Below, one piece after another: positions 16,996 to 25,227 of a stretch of DNA of 32,428 bases (position 1 is the stretch's first letter; the number at the start of each line of letters is the position of its first letter). The position numbers were made by a program, and so were the translations under genes. This DNA is from an uncultured Pelagibacteraceae bacterium. Lineage in GTDB: Bacteria; Pseudomonadota; Alphaproteobacteria; Pelagibacterales; Pelagibacteraceae. The notes under the pieces are model-generated. The model worked only from the letters and a program-made list of their open reading frames with translations. It ran no database searches and had not been told where the DNA came from. Location: contig CACKZV010000011.1 in assembly GCA_902604795.1 (NCBI GenBank), positions 1 through 32,428 on the forward strand, in the 5' to 3' direction.

Positions 16996-19334
16996 TAGTA
17001 AAATTTTAAAATGTTTTTTTTTAATATTTTAGAATTATAATTATCATTACTGATAAATACTTGATTTTCAATTTTTTCTTTTTTATATGACTCAATTATT
17101 GTTTTTTTTGATGCGAAATCTGCTTTTTTTCCAGTCTCAGCGTCAATTACCATCATTTTAATTCCTTTTGCAATTTTAAAAGGTCTAGCTTCATAATTTT
17201 TTACAGCTTTTTTTATAAATTCTTTAAATATTGGAAGAGCTGTTTTAGAACCTGTTTCATATTTGCCCAACCTTTTTGGATTATCATACCCCACATATAC
17301 TCCAACTACTAAGTTTGATGTAAAACCAATAAACCAGGTGTCAGTGTTGTTATTAGTTGTTCCTGTTTTTCCTGCTAGTTGTAGATTTAAATCTTTGAGA
17401 CTTTTTCCTGTACCTCTTTGTATTGCCCCCTCTAATATTGAAGTCATTTGATAAGCAGTTTGAGGTGTGAAGATTTGCTTAAAATTACTTTTTATTATCG
17501 GCAAATTATTTCCCTCAAATGAAATTCTATCACAATTTTCACAATATCTTTTTTCATTATTAAAAATTGTATTTCCTTCACTTTCCTGAATTCTATCAAT
17601 TATAATTGGTGTCACCAATTTTCCACCATTTACGAACGAACAGTAAGCGCTAGTGATATTTAATAATGTTGTTTCTGCTGAACCTAATGAAACTGATAAT
17701 AATTCATCAGGATTTTTATAAATATTCAGTTTTTTTGAAAAATTTATAATTTTATCTATTCCTAAATCTTGTGAAATCCTAACAGTCATAAGATTTCTAG
17801 ACTTTTCTACACCAGTTCTTAATGTAGAAAGACCATAAAATTTTTTTCCGTAATTTTCTGGTTTCCACATTTTAAGATCTTCACCTTGATCTAGTACTAT
17901 TGGAGCATCTAAAATTAATGAAGATGGTGTGTAATTATTTTCTAACGCTAGCGCATATATAAAAGGTTTAAAAGCAGATCCAGGTTGCCTTTTAGCTTGT
18001 GATACTCTATTAAATTCACTTTTTTTAAAACTGAAACCTCCTGACATTGCCAACACTCTACCACTATAAGGATCCATAACAACGATTCCACCATTAACGT
18101 TTGGTAATTGTCTTAAACTAAATTTTCCATCTGAGATTTTTTTCACATATATAAGATCATTAATTTTAAAAATTTTATCAAAATCTTTCCTTGTCCAATT
18201 AATATCCTCATAACTTATAACACCATGTTCTTTGTTTGAAGTCTGAATTACAGTCTCAAATTTATCTATTCTTTTTACAATCGCTATGTCCCAGCCAATT
18301 GTTTTTTCTAAATAAAACTTATTTAGATTAATATTCCACTCTTTATTACTCCTATTATCTAGAGGACCACGCCAACCCTTTCTCTTATCATACTCTAATA
18401 ATCCTTTTCTCAATGAATTTGTGGCTAAATTTTGAAGTTCTAAATTAATTGGACTTTTTATATTAAATCCTTGTTTATGTACTTTGTCATATCCATAATC
18501 TTGAATTACTTTTTTTCTTATATCTTCAACAAAATATCTTGTATCTTCCAAGAAAATTCTTTTTCTTTTTTTCAAAATAATTTCTGAGTTAATTAATTCA
18601 TTGTATTTTTCTTTAGAGATGTAAGCATTCTCATAAAGATTTTTAATTACTAAATTTCTTCTATAAGTTGCTAATTCTTTGTTTTTATAAGGATTATATT
18701 TACTAGGTGCTTTTGGTAATGCAGCTAGTAAGGCAGACTCTGAATAATTTAATTCTCCAATTGGTTTATCAAAATATCTAAGACTTGCAGATGCTATACC
18801 GTATGAACCCTCACCTAAATAAATTTGATTTAAATAAAGTTCTAATATTCTCTCTTTAGATAAAGCTCTTTCAATTCTAAAGGCTAAAATAGCTTCTTTC
18901 AACTTTCTATCTAAACTTACTTCGTTAGATAAAAGAAAATTTTTAGCTACCTGTTGAGTGATTGTGGATGCTCCTTCAAGTCTATTAGATTGTAATAAAT
19001 TAAAAATATTATTTTTGATTGCTCTTAATACACCTTTGGCATCAACTCCTGGGTGTTTAAAAAAATTTTTATCCTCGGAAGATAGGAATGAAGAAACTAT
19101 TTTTTCAGGAATTGCATTGTATGGTACAAATATTCTTTTTTCGGCAGAAAAATCACTTATTAAAACTCCATTTCCAGAATATACTTTACTTGATACTGCA
19201 GGCTTATAATTTTTTAAAAACTTATAATCTGGCAACTTATTTGAATAAGTCCATAAGATTGAGAATATTGTTACAAAAACTACTAATGAAAATAGTGATA
19301 AAGTTATTAGAATTTTTTTTATTAAATTACTCAT
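16995..19334 (-). CDS. mrcA: Penicillin-binding protein 1A (bifunctional transglycosylase/transpeptidase)
   Basis: A 779-aa class A PBP. A single N-terminal membrane anchor (about 7-29) is followed by the GT51 glycosyltransferase domain with catalytic Glu87 in SSEDKNFFKHPG and the GASTITQQVAKN block (121-132). The transpeptidase domain has SxxK at Ser453-Lys456 (PGSAFKPF), SRN at 512-514 and KTGTT at 656-660. It polymerises and crosslinks peptidoglycan in the periplasm. A CENC pair (598, 601) in a late loop may form a disulfide. It is divergent from RNase E and overlaps prfB by one base. In many alphaproteobacteria a cell-wall amidase gene lies between rne and this gene; none is present here. 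Confidence 0.97.
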   Translation of the reverse strand: MSNLIKKILITLSLFSLVVFVTIFSILWTYSNKLPDYKFLKNYKPAVSSKVYSGNGVLISDFSAEKRIFVPYNAIPEKIVSSFLSSEDKNFFKHPGVDAKGVLRAIKNNIFNLLQSNRLEGASTITQQVAKNFLLSNEVSLDRKLKEAILAFRIERALSKERILELYLNQIYLGEGSYGIASASLRYFDKPIGELNYSESALLAALPKAPSKYNPYKNKELATYRRNLVIKNLYENAYISKEKYNELINSEIILKKRKRIFLEDTRYFVEDIRKKVIQDYGYDKVHKQGFNIKSPINLELQNLATNSLRKGLLEYDKRKGWRGPLDNRSNKEWNINLNKFYLEKTIGWDIAIVKRIDKFETVIQTSNKEHGVISYEDINWTRKDFDKIFKINDLIYVKKISDGKFSLRQLPNVNGGIVVMDPYSGRVLAMSGGFSFKKSEFNRVSQAKRQPGSAFKPFIYALALENNYTPSSLILDAPIVLDQGEDLKMWKPENYGKKFYGLSTLRTGVEKSRNLMTVRISQDLGIDKIINFSKKLNIYKNPDELLSVSLGSAETTLLNITSAYCSFVNGGKLVTPIIIDRIQESEGNTIFNNEKRYCENCDRISFEGNNLPIIKSNFKQIFTPQTAYQMTSILEGAIQRGTGKSLKDLNLQLAGKTGTTNNNTDTWFIGFTSNLVVGVYVGYDNPKRLGKYETGSKTALPIFKEFIKKAVKNYEARPFKIAKGIKMMVIDAETGKKADFASKKTIIESYKKEKIENQVFISNDNYNSKILKKNILKFY

Positions 19335-19394
19335 TTTAGTTTAAATTATTGATTGAATTTGTTAAAGTTATGGCACCGAATTTAATAAAACAAA

Positions 19395-19400
19395 TATAAT
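19395..19400 (+). promoter_or_regulatory. Candidate -10 box of the RNase E gene
   Basis: A perfect TATAAT lies 18 bases before the RNase E ATG at 19419. No good -35 is seen at standard spacing. The mRNA leader would be only about 12 bases, in contrast to the long autoregulatory leader of E. coli rne. Confidence 0.35.
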
Positions 19401-19418
19401 GAAAAATATTCAAAATTT

Positions 19419-21185
19419 ATGTCCAAAAATTTATACATCGATGCATCGCATCCAAATGAAACAAGAGTTGTTCTCAAAAAAGATAATCATATTGAAGACT
19501 ATGAATATGAAAGTGTAAACAACACTTTAATAAAAAATAATATTTATCTTGGAAAAGTAAGTAGAATAGAGCCCTCACTTCAGGCAGCATTTGTTGACTT
19601 TGGAAGAGAGAGACATGGTTTTCTATCTTTTAATGATATTCAGTCTGATTATTATCAACTTCCTAACAGTGATTTAGAAAAAATCAAAGAAGAAGAAGAA
19701 AAAGTAAGAGAGGAATTATCCAAAGAAAGTGAAAATAATGAAAATCAAATTCTAGAGGGTAATGAAGAAATAAAAATAAATGACCCAGTTGAAAAACCAG
19801 AGGATGACAACAGAGAAACTAAAGTAAATGAAAAAAAATTTCCTTCAAAGAGATATAAAATTCAGGAAGTAATAAAACCTAATCAAGTAATATTAGTACA
19901 AGTTTTAAAAGATGAAAGAGGTTTTAAAGGGGCAGCGCTTAGTACATTTATTAGTATTGCGGGAAAATATATTGTTTTAATGCCTAATACAGCGAAAGGT
20001 GGAGGTATCTCTAGAAAAATATTTAATCCGGGTGACAGAAAAAAAATTAGAAAAATATTAAATGAGATTGAAATCCCAAAAGAGATGGGAATTATTGTTA
20101 GAACTGCTGGATCAAACAAAACTAAAAATGAGATAGATGGTGATCTAAAAAATTTAATTAGTGCATGGAACTCAATTAAAAATAATGCATTAAATTCTAT
20201 TGCTCCATCATTAATTCATCAAGAAAGTGATATTATTAAGAGAAGTATTAGAGACATGTACGATGAAGAAACGCTAAACATTTTAGTTGAAGGTAATGAA
20301 GGTTATCAAAAAGCTAAAAATTACATGAAACTTATGATGCCGAAGCAATTAAAAAAAGTAAAAAAATATAGAGATAAAATTCCACTATTTTTTAAAGAAA
20401 ATATAGAAAAAAAACTTTACGAAATTTTTAAAACAGAGGTAAAATTAAGTTCTGGTGGCTATATTGTTATAAATCCAACTGAGGCCTTGGTTTCTATAGA
20501 TATTAATTCTGGTAAATCAATAAAGCAAAAAAATGTCGAAAGCACCGCGTTAGACACAAATCTCGAAGCAGCTGAAGAGATTGCTAGGCAAATTAAAATC
20601 AGAGATTTATCTGGTTTAATAATAATTGATTTTATAGATATGCTTAGTTTTAATAATCGCAAACAAGTGGAAAAAAGATTAAAAGAGAGATGTAGAAATG
20701 ACAGAGCAAGAATTCAAATAGGAAGAATTAGTAATTTTGGGTTACTTGAAATGTCAAGACAAAGATTAAGAGAAAGTAATATTAAGTGGACAATTAAATT
20801 AACTAATGAAACTTTAGCATTAAAGATAATAAAGTTAATTGAAATAAAAATATTTGAAACAAATGCAAAAATAGTAGATGTGAATATAAATGAAAAAATA
20901 TTCAGTTATATTGAAAAGTTTTTTTCTGATGATTTAAATTATTTTAAAAAGAAAAATAAGACACAAATTAACCTTATGATTGGTGATGGATTAGGTTTGC
21001 AGGATTACAATATAGAGTTTAAATCAAAATCAGGCAAAATATTAGAGAAAGTTGAAAAAATTGAAAATTTACAGAAAATTATTGAGGAAAAACTTGATAA
21101 AAATATTGAATTAAAAAAAGATAAAAAATCAAATTTCAAAAGAAAAAAATTTAAAAAACTTAAAAACTTCAAAAAAAAAAATTAA
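19419..21185 (+). CDS. rne: Ribonuclease E/G, short form
   Basis: A 588-aa endoribonuclease of the RNase E/G family, acting in mRNA decay and rRNA/tRNA processing. The start MSKNLYIDASHPNETRVVL and the S1 domain (about 35-190, interrupted by a Glu/Lys/Asn-rich insert at 85-145) are typical. The catalytic aspartates are Asp361 in VSIDINSGKS and Asp404 in IIIDFIDM, 43 residues apart as in E. coli (303 and 346). After EMSRQRLRES the CPxC zinc-link that normally follows is absent. Only about 40 residues of very basic Lys/Phe-rich tail follow, with no long scaffold domain, so degradosome assembly of the usual kind is unlikely. Its stop overlaps the convergent thiG stop by 4 bp. It could also be called RNase G by length, but the start and insert favour the E type. 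Confidence 0.93.
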   Translation: MSKNLYIDASHPNETRVVLKKDNHIEDYEYESVNNTLIKNNIYLGKVSRIEPSLQAAFVDFGRERHGFLSFNDIQSDYYQLPNSDLEKIKEEEEKVREELSKESENNENQILEGNEEIKINDPVEKPEDDNRETKVNEKKFPSKRYKIQEVIKPNQVILVQVLKDERGFKGAALSTFISIAGKYIVLMPNTAKGGGISRKIFNPGDRKKIRKILNEIEIPKEMGIIVRTAGSNKTKNEIDGDLKNLISAWNSIKNNALNSIAPSLIHQESDIIKRSIRDMYDEETLNILVEGNEGYQKAKNYMKLMMPKQLKKVKKYRDKIPLFFKENIEKKLYEIFKTEVKLSSGGYIVINPTEALVSIDINSGKSIKQKNVESTALDTNLEAAEEIARQIKIRDLSGLIIIDFIDMLSFNNRKQVEKRLKERCRNDRARIQIGRISNFGLLEMSRQRLRESNIKWTIKLTNETLALKIIKLIEIKIFETNAKIVDVNINEKIFSYIEKFFSDDLNYFKKKNKTQINLMIGDGLGLQDYNIEFKSKSGKILEKVEKIENLQKIIEEKLDKNIELKKDKKSNFKRKKFKKLKNFKKKN

Positions 21186-21955
21186 ATTAATCCTTTTTTT
21201 GTCGTAGATGGAGATCCATGAAGAGTAGGAATGATTCTACCTGAAAGAAATGATTTACGTCCAGATATTACAGCATATTTCATTGCTGCTGCCATTTGAA
21301 ATGGGTTTTTAGCTTTAGCTATTGCGGTATTAATTAGTACTGCATCACAGCCCATCTCCATAGCCTCAACTGCATCCGAAGCTTGTCCTATTCCAGCATC
21401 AATAATTAAAGGGACTTTTGTTTGATTTCTTAAAATTTGTATGTTTGTTTTATTTTGTATTCCTAAACCAGAACCAATCGGTGCTGCAAGTGGCATTATA
21501 GCTGATGCTCCAGAATTTTCTAATCTCTTACACATTAAAGGATCATCATTACAGTAAACCATTACCTTAAAGCCCTCTTTAGTTAATATTTCTGTAGATT
21601 TTAAAGTTTCAATCATATCTGGAAATAAATTTTTTTTATCGCCTAACACTTCTAATTTAACTAATTTCCAACCTCCAATTTCTCTAGCAAGTCTTAATGT
21701 TCTTAAAGCATCTTTTGATGTGAAGCATCCAGCTGTATTAGGAAGATACATTATTTTTTTGGGATCAATATAATCCATTAGTAGAGGTTTGGATTTGTCT
21801 ACTATATTTACTCTTCTAACTGCAACAGTAACAATTTCAGCACCAGAAATTTTAATTGCTTTTGCACACTCTTTCATATTTTTATATTTTCCAGTTCCCA
21901 CAATTAGCCTAGATTTGAATTTCTTATTTGCAATTTTAAAAATATCTAATTTCAC
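21182..21955 (-). CDS. thiG: Thiazole synthase
   Basis: A 257-aa TIM-barrel enzyme that forms the thiazole phosphate of thiamine from DXP, a glycine-derived imine and ThiS thiocarboxylate. It shows the RLIVGTGKYKN start, VRRVN and LPNTAGCFTS blocks, the Schiff-base lysine Lys100 in LVKLEVLGD, and MPLAAPIGSGLGIQN. Length is normal. The thiG start overlaps the thiS stop by one base, so both subunits are made from one mRNA. No thiC, thiE or thiO is in view. Cultured SAR11 are reported to make the thiazole moiety but to need an external pyrimidine (HMP); the window is consistent with that but cannot show it. Confidence 0.96.
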   Translation of the reverse strand: MKLDIFKIANKKFKSRLIVGTGKYKNMKECAKAIKISGAEIVTVAVRRVNIVDKSKPLLMDYIDPKKIMYLPNTAGCFTSKDALRTLRLAREIGGWKLVKLEVLGDKKNLFPDMIETLKSTEILTKEGFKVMVYCNDDPLMCKRLENSGASAIMPLAAPIGSGLGIQNKTNIQILRNQTKVPLIIDAGIGQASDAVEAMEMGCDAVLINTAIAKAKNPFQMAAAMKYAVISGRKSFLSGRIIPTLHGSPSTTKKGLI

Positions 21956-22173
21956 TAACCACCACCTATAAAATGAACAATTTCTATTTTATCTTTATTT
22001 TTCAAAAATATTTTACTCAACTTTTTCTTATCAACTATTTCATTATTTAATTCTATAGCTACTTTATTAACTGGGGTTTTTAACTTTTCGATAAGATTTT
22101 TTAAAGAAAATTTTAAATTTACAGTCAAATACTTCCCATTGACTACTATTTTTATTTTATTTTTTTTATTCAT
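21955..22173 (-). CDS. thiS: ThiS, sulfur-carrier protein for thiamine thiazole
   Basis: A 72-aa ubiquitin-fold sulfur carrier. It opens with KIVVNGKYL, has the helix AIELNNEIVDKKKL, and ends IEIVHFIGGG, the C-terminal Gly-Gly being adenylylated and thiocarboxylated before donating sulfur to ThiG. It is first in a two-gene unit with thiG and is divergent from aroQ with only 16 bp between the start codons, so the two promoters must overlap or lie inside the opposite genes. Confidence 0.94.
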   Translation of the reverse strand: MNKKNKIKIVVNGKYLTVNLKFSLKNLIEKLKTPVNKVAIELNNEIVDKKKLSKIFLKNKDKIEIVHFIGGG

Positions 22174-22178
22174 ATAAT
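22173..22178 (+). promoter_or_regulatory. Candidate -10 box of aroQ-accB-accC
   Basis: A perfect TATAAT, overlapping the thiS start codon on the other strand, lies 11 bases before the aroQ ATG at 22190. The mRNA leader would be about 5 bases or less. No Shine-Dalgarno sequence and no clear -35 are seen. Confidence 0.42.
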
Positions 22179-22189
22179 ATAAAGTTTTA

Positions 22190-22633
22190 ATGAGTAAATT
22201 AATAATAATTAATGGTCCTAATCTTAATCTATTAGGAGAAAGAGAACAAACTCAATATGGTAGCAAGGACTATAAATATCTTAAAGAAATCTGTCTAAAT
22301 AAAGCAAAAGATTTAAATATTGATATTGAAATCAAACAATCAAATGTTGAAGGAGATATTGTAAATATAATTCAAGATGCGCGTAAATTATATGATGGAA
22401 TTATAATAAATGCAGCTGGATATAGTCATACTTCAGTTGCTATAAGAGATGCTTTAAGTATTTATAAAAAACCAATTATAGAACTTCATATATCAAATAT
22501 TTATAAAAGAGAGGATTTTAGACATAAATCGCTATTAAGTGCTGTTGTTACTGGTATAATTTGTGGACTAGGAATAAATGGCTATATTTTAGCCATAAAG
22601 TCTATGCATGAGATCTTAAAAAATGAAAATTAA
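22190..22633 (+). CDS. aroQ: 3-Dehydroquinate dehydratase, type II
   Basis: A 147-aa type II dehydroquinase, third step of the shikimate pathway, a cytoplasmic dodecamer in the family. All active-site blocks are present: INGPNLNLLGERE, Tyr23 in TQYG, Asn74 in IINAAGYSHTS with His80, His100 in ELHISN, and Arg111 in DFRHKS. It leads the aroQ-accB-accC unit, whose order is common in alphaproteobacteria, and overlaps accB by 11 bp. Confidence 0.97.
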   Translation: MSKLIIINGPNLNLLGEREQTQYGSKDYKYLKEICLNKAKDLNIDIEIKQSNVEGDIVNIIQDARKLYDGIIINAAGYSHTSVAIRDALSIYKKPIIELHISNIYKREDFRHKSLLSAVVTGIICGLGINGYILAIKSMHEILKNEN

Positions 22634-23045
22634 CAAAAAAATTATCGAAGAATTAAATAATTATTTAGAGGAATTTAATCTTACAGAAATAGAATATACA
22701 GAGAAAGATGTTAAAGTAAAAGTTTCTAAATCTAGAATTTCCCAAAATATTCAAACTGAAAAGCCTAATAATGCAAATAAAGTCAAAAAAAATGAAGTCT
22801 CAATTGATAATTCCAAAAAAATAACTTCACCTATAATTGGAACTGCATATTTAGCTCCAGAGCCAGGCGGTAAAAAATTTATAGAAATTGGTCAAAAAAT
22901 TAAAAAAGGCGACACTGTTATGATTGTTGAAGCAATGAAAACTATGAATCATGTTCCAAGCCCGATAGATGGAGTAGTAAAAGAAATTAGTGTTGAAGAT
23001 GGTCAGCCTGTAGAATTTGGTCAGACGATTGCTGCTTTAGATTAA
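22623..23045 (+). CDS. accB: Biotin carboxyl carrier protein of acetyl-CoA carboxylase
   Basis: A 140-aa BCCP. The N-terminal helix region (1-35) is followed by a flexible linker that is Lys/Asn/Ser-rich rather than the usual Pro/Ala-rich, and then a biotinyl domain (about 67-140) with the biotinylated Lys106 in VEAMKTMNHV. The ITSPIIGTAYLAPEPG and VEDGQPVEFGQ segments are typical. It carries carboxybiotin between AccC and the carboxyltransferase in fatty-acid synthesis. It sits between aroQ (11-bp overlap) and accC (5-bp gap). Confidence 0.97.
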   Translation: MKINKKIIEELNNYLEEFNLTEIEYTEKDVKVKVSKSRISQNIQTEKPNNANKVKKNEVSIDNSKKITSPIIGTAYLAPEPGGKKFIEIGQKIKKGDTVMIVEAMKTMNHVPSPIDGVVKEISVEDGQPVEFGQTIAALD

Positions 23046-23050
23046 ATAAA

Positions 23051-24388
23051 ATGTTTAAAAAAATACTTATTGCTAACAGAGGTGAAATAGCAGTCCGTAT
23101 AATTAGAGCATGTAAAGAATGGGGTATTTCAACTGTAGCAATTCATTCAGATGTAGATAGAGAAAGTATGCATGTCAGATTAGCAGATGAAAGTATTTGC
23201 GTTGGTCCACATCAACCAACATTTAGTTATTTAAATATTCCAGCAATTATGTCAGCTATTGAGCTAACAGGTGCTGAAGCAGTACATCCAGGATATGGAT
23301 TTTTATCAGAAAATTTTGAGTTTGCAAAAATGTTAGAAGACAATGATATAAAATTTGTAGGTCCGTCTTCTACCTTAATAAAAATGATGGGAGACAAAAT
23401 TGAGGCAAAAAAAGTTGCAAAAAAATATGGTCTTCCAGTAATAGAAGGTTCAGAGGGTGGGATTGAAGATATAAATAAAGCCAAGAAAATATGTGAGGAG
23501 ATTGGATTTCCAGTTCTTATAAAAGCATCAGGTGGAGGAGGTGGAAAAGGAATGAAAATTGTTAATAGATTAGAAGAATTTGAAAATCTTTTTTTAACAG
23601 CAAAGCAAGAAGCAAAAAAATTTTTTGGTAACGATGAGGTTTATATAGAAAAATTCTTTCAAAATCCTAGACATATAGAAGTACAAGTTTTATCAGGAAA
23701 AAATAGAACTGTTCATTTGCATGAGAGAGATTGTTCTGTTCAGCGAAGACATCAAAAACTTATAGAAGAAACTCCTAGTCCAGTTCTTGACGATAGTATT
23801 AGAAGAGATTTGTTTGAGAAGACTGTTAGTATGGTTAGTAAGATTGGATATGAAGGAGCCGGGACAGTTGAATTTATATATGAGGATGGAAAATTCTATT
23901 TTTTGGAGATGAATACAAGAGTGCAGGTTGAACATCCAGTAACCGAGATGGTTACAGGAATTGATATTATAAAAGAGCAAATATGGATAGCATTCTCAGG
24001 TAATACAGCTCTGAAACAAAGCGATATAAACCCAAGAGGTCATGCTATAGAATGTAGAATCAACGCCGAAGATCCAAGTAATAATTTTCAACCCTCCCCA
24101 GGAAAAATAGGTATGTGTCATCAACCATCTGGCTTTAGAACAAGGGTTGATGGATCTATTTATCAGGGATACAAAATTACACCTTATTATGACAGTATGG
24201 TCTGTAAAGTTATAACACATGGAAGAAATAGAGAAGAAGCAATTCAAAGAATGCTCAGATCACTTGATGAGTTTGTGATAGAAGGAATAACCACTACAAT
24301 AGAACTACACAAAGTATTACTTAATAACAAAAAATTTATAAAATCTGATTTCAATGTTAGCTGGCTAGATAAAGAAAAAATTATTTAA
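23051..24388 (+). CDS. accC: Biotin carboxylase subunit of acetyl-CoA carboxylase
   Basis: A 445-aa ATP-grasp biotin carboxylase. The N-terminal FKKILIANRGEIAVRIIRA, HPGYGFLSEN, glycine-rich ATP loop KASGGGGGKGM, HLHERDCSVQRRHQKLIEE and EMNTRVQVEHPVTE blocks are all intact. It carboxylates the biotin of AccB with bicarbonate and ATP. Size fits a stand-alone AccC rather than a fused propionyl-CoA type subunit. Its stop overlaps the stop of the convergent DUF2155 gene by 4 bp. Confidence 0.98.
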   Translation: MFKKILIANRGEIAVRIIRACKEWGISTVAIHSDVDRESMHVRLADESICVGPHQPTFSYLNIPAIMSAIELTGAEAVHPGYGFLSENFEFAKMLEDNDIKFVGPSSTLIKMMGDKIEAKKVAKKYGLPVIEGSEGGIEDINKAKKICEEIGFPVLIKASGGGGGKGMKIVNRLEEFENLFLTAKQEAKKFFGNDEVYIEKFFQNPRHIEVQVLSGKNRTVHLHERDCSVQRRHQKLIEETPSPVLDDSIRRDLFEKTVSMVSKIGYEGAGTVEFIYEDGKFYFLEMNTRVQVEHPVTEMVTGIDIIKEQIWIAFSGNTALKQSDINPRGHAIECRINAEDPSNNFQPSPGKIGMCHQPSGFRTRVDGSIYQGYKITPYYDSMVCKVITHGRNREEAIQRMLRSLDEFVIEGITTTIELHKVLLNNKKFIKSDFNVSWLDKEKII

Positions 24389-24789
24389 CTATAACATTTT
24401 TTTAACCATACATCATAAACTGGATGGTCAAAAGGTCTTATCGACGGACTTGATGCAAATGTCCAATCATTAAATACAAATACTTTGTCATTACTACTCA
24501 TTGTATTATCTTTCACCTGCATATATGCTGTAACTTCTGGATCATCGTCAAATTTTGAGTTATAACATTTTAAAACTTTTATACTTAAATTTTGAAAAGA
24601 AAATTCTTCTCCAACTCGAATTTTAATATTTGTATTTTTGGAACTCACCTTATCAAGAATACTTAACTCAGCAGTTTTCTCGCTTTTAATCGAGGTATCA
24701 GCTAATACATGACTTATAATAAAAATACTTAAAAATGCTATAATTAAAAAATTAATTTTTCCAGGTTTTATATTTTTTTTTAATAACAT
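24385..24789 (-). CDS. DUF2155-family periplasmic protein
   Basis: 134 aa from the ATG at 24789, chosen because it places a signal peptide at the N-terminus (basic LLKKNIKPGK, a hydrophobic stretch, cleavage probably after VLA at 28-30). A longer in-frame start at 24861 would add 24 residues and run further into the upstream gene. The domain shows the DUF2155 pattern: VLKCYNSKFDDDPEVTAYMQV, VFNDWTFASSPSIRPFDHPVYDVWL and a final KKCY. Cys75 and Cys132 may form a disulfide. The family's function is not known; it is usually next to NDUFA12 and acc genes in alphaproteobacteria. It overlaps the NDUFA12 gene by 38 bp. Confidence 0.88.
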   Translation of the reverse strand: MLLKKNIKPGKINFLIIAFLSIFIISHVLADTSIKSEKTAELSILDKVSSKNTNIKIRVGEEFSFQNLSIKVLKCYNSKFDDDPEVTAYMQVKDNTMSSNDKVFVFNDWTFASSPSIRPFDHPVYDVWLKKCYS

Positions 24790-25111
24790 TATTGTACTTT
24801 TTTGGATGATAAGAATTTTCTGATCCTGTTTGGTTTGGCATATGTTCTCTCTGCCAATCATATTTTTTCAGATCATGATCATTCTCTATTTTATTTTTCA
24901 TATAATGCATCCATGAATACCATTCATTTGGTATTTTTGATGCCTCAACTTCACCACTATAAATCACCCATCTTCTTCCTGATTTGCTCTCATAATATTT
25001 ATTTCCATTTTTATCTTCTCCAACAAGTTTCCCTGAAAAAAATATTTGCAATCTTGTTCCAAAAGTCTGTTGATTCCACCATGTAAAAATTTGTTTAAAT
25101 ACTGTCAACAT
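24752..25111 (-). CDS. NDUFA12-type accessory subunit of NADH:ubiquinone oxidoreductase
   Basis: 119 aa from ATG 25111; an upstream TTG (25132) would only add a poly-lysine run encoded by an A11 tract and is less likely. It shows the family blocks FTWWNQQTFGTRL at the start, VGEDKNGNKYYE, GRRWVIYSGEVEASKIPNEWYSWMHY and YDWQREHMPNQTG. NDUFA12 homologues are accessory complex I subunits shared by alphaproteobacteria and mitochondria, so this gene is a good taxonomic marker. It is paired with DUF2155 downstream. Confidence 0.93.
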   Translation of the reverse strand: MLTVFKQIFTWWNQQTFGTRLQIFFSGKLVGEDKNGNKYYESKSGRRWVIYSGEVEASKIPNEWYSWMHYMKNKIENDHDLKKYDWQREHMPNQTGSENSYHPKKYNNVIKKKYKTWKN

Positions 25112-25154
25112 AAATATCTTTTTTTTTTTCAATTTAAAATTGTAAAAATTAAAT

Positions 25155-25183
25155 TAGACTAAAATTTTAAATTTCTATATACA
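25155..25183 (+). promoter_or_regulatory. Candidate promoter of the NrdJ-tail-like gene
   Basis: TAGACT (25155-25160) and TATACA (25178-25183) are 17 bp apart; each matches four of six consensus bases. A Shine-Dalgarno AAGGA (25217-25221) lies 6 bases before the ATG at 25228. This is one of the few genes here with a real leader. Confidence 0.3.
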
Positions 25184-25227
25184 ATATATTCATAAGATTC
25201 AATTTTATAAATAAATAAGGAAATTAA

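Noticed and set aside
19399..19518. Short ATG frame of 39 codons overlapping the RNase E start
   Set aside because: It lies mostly within the RNase E gene in another frame, has no recognisable protein pattern, and is expected by chance in A+T-rich DNA.
21955..21965. Triple glycine at the ThiS C-terminus as an unusual feature
   Set aside because: Endings of this type (V/I-GGG) are, as far as I recall, common among ThiS proteins; the required Gly-Gly is present.
22144..22173. TTGACT at 22139-22144 as the -35 of aroQ
   Set aside because: The distance to the TATAAT at 22173 is 28 bp, too long for a sigma-70 promoter.
24790..24861. Longer DUF2155 start at 24861
   Set aside because: It would precede the signal peptide with 24 extra residues and overlap the NDUFA12 gene by 110 bp; ATG 24789 gives a normal secreted protein.
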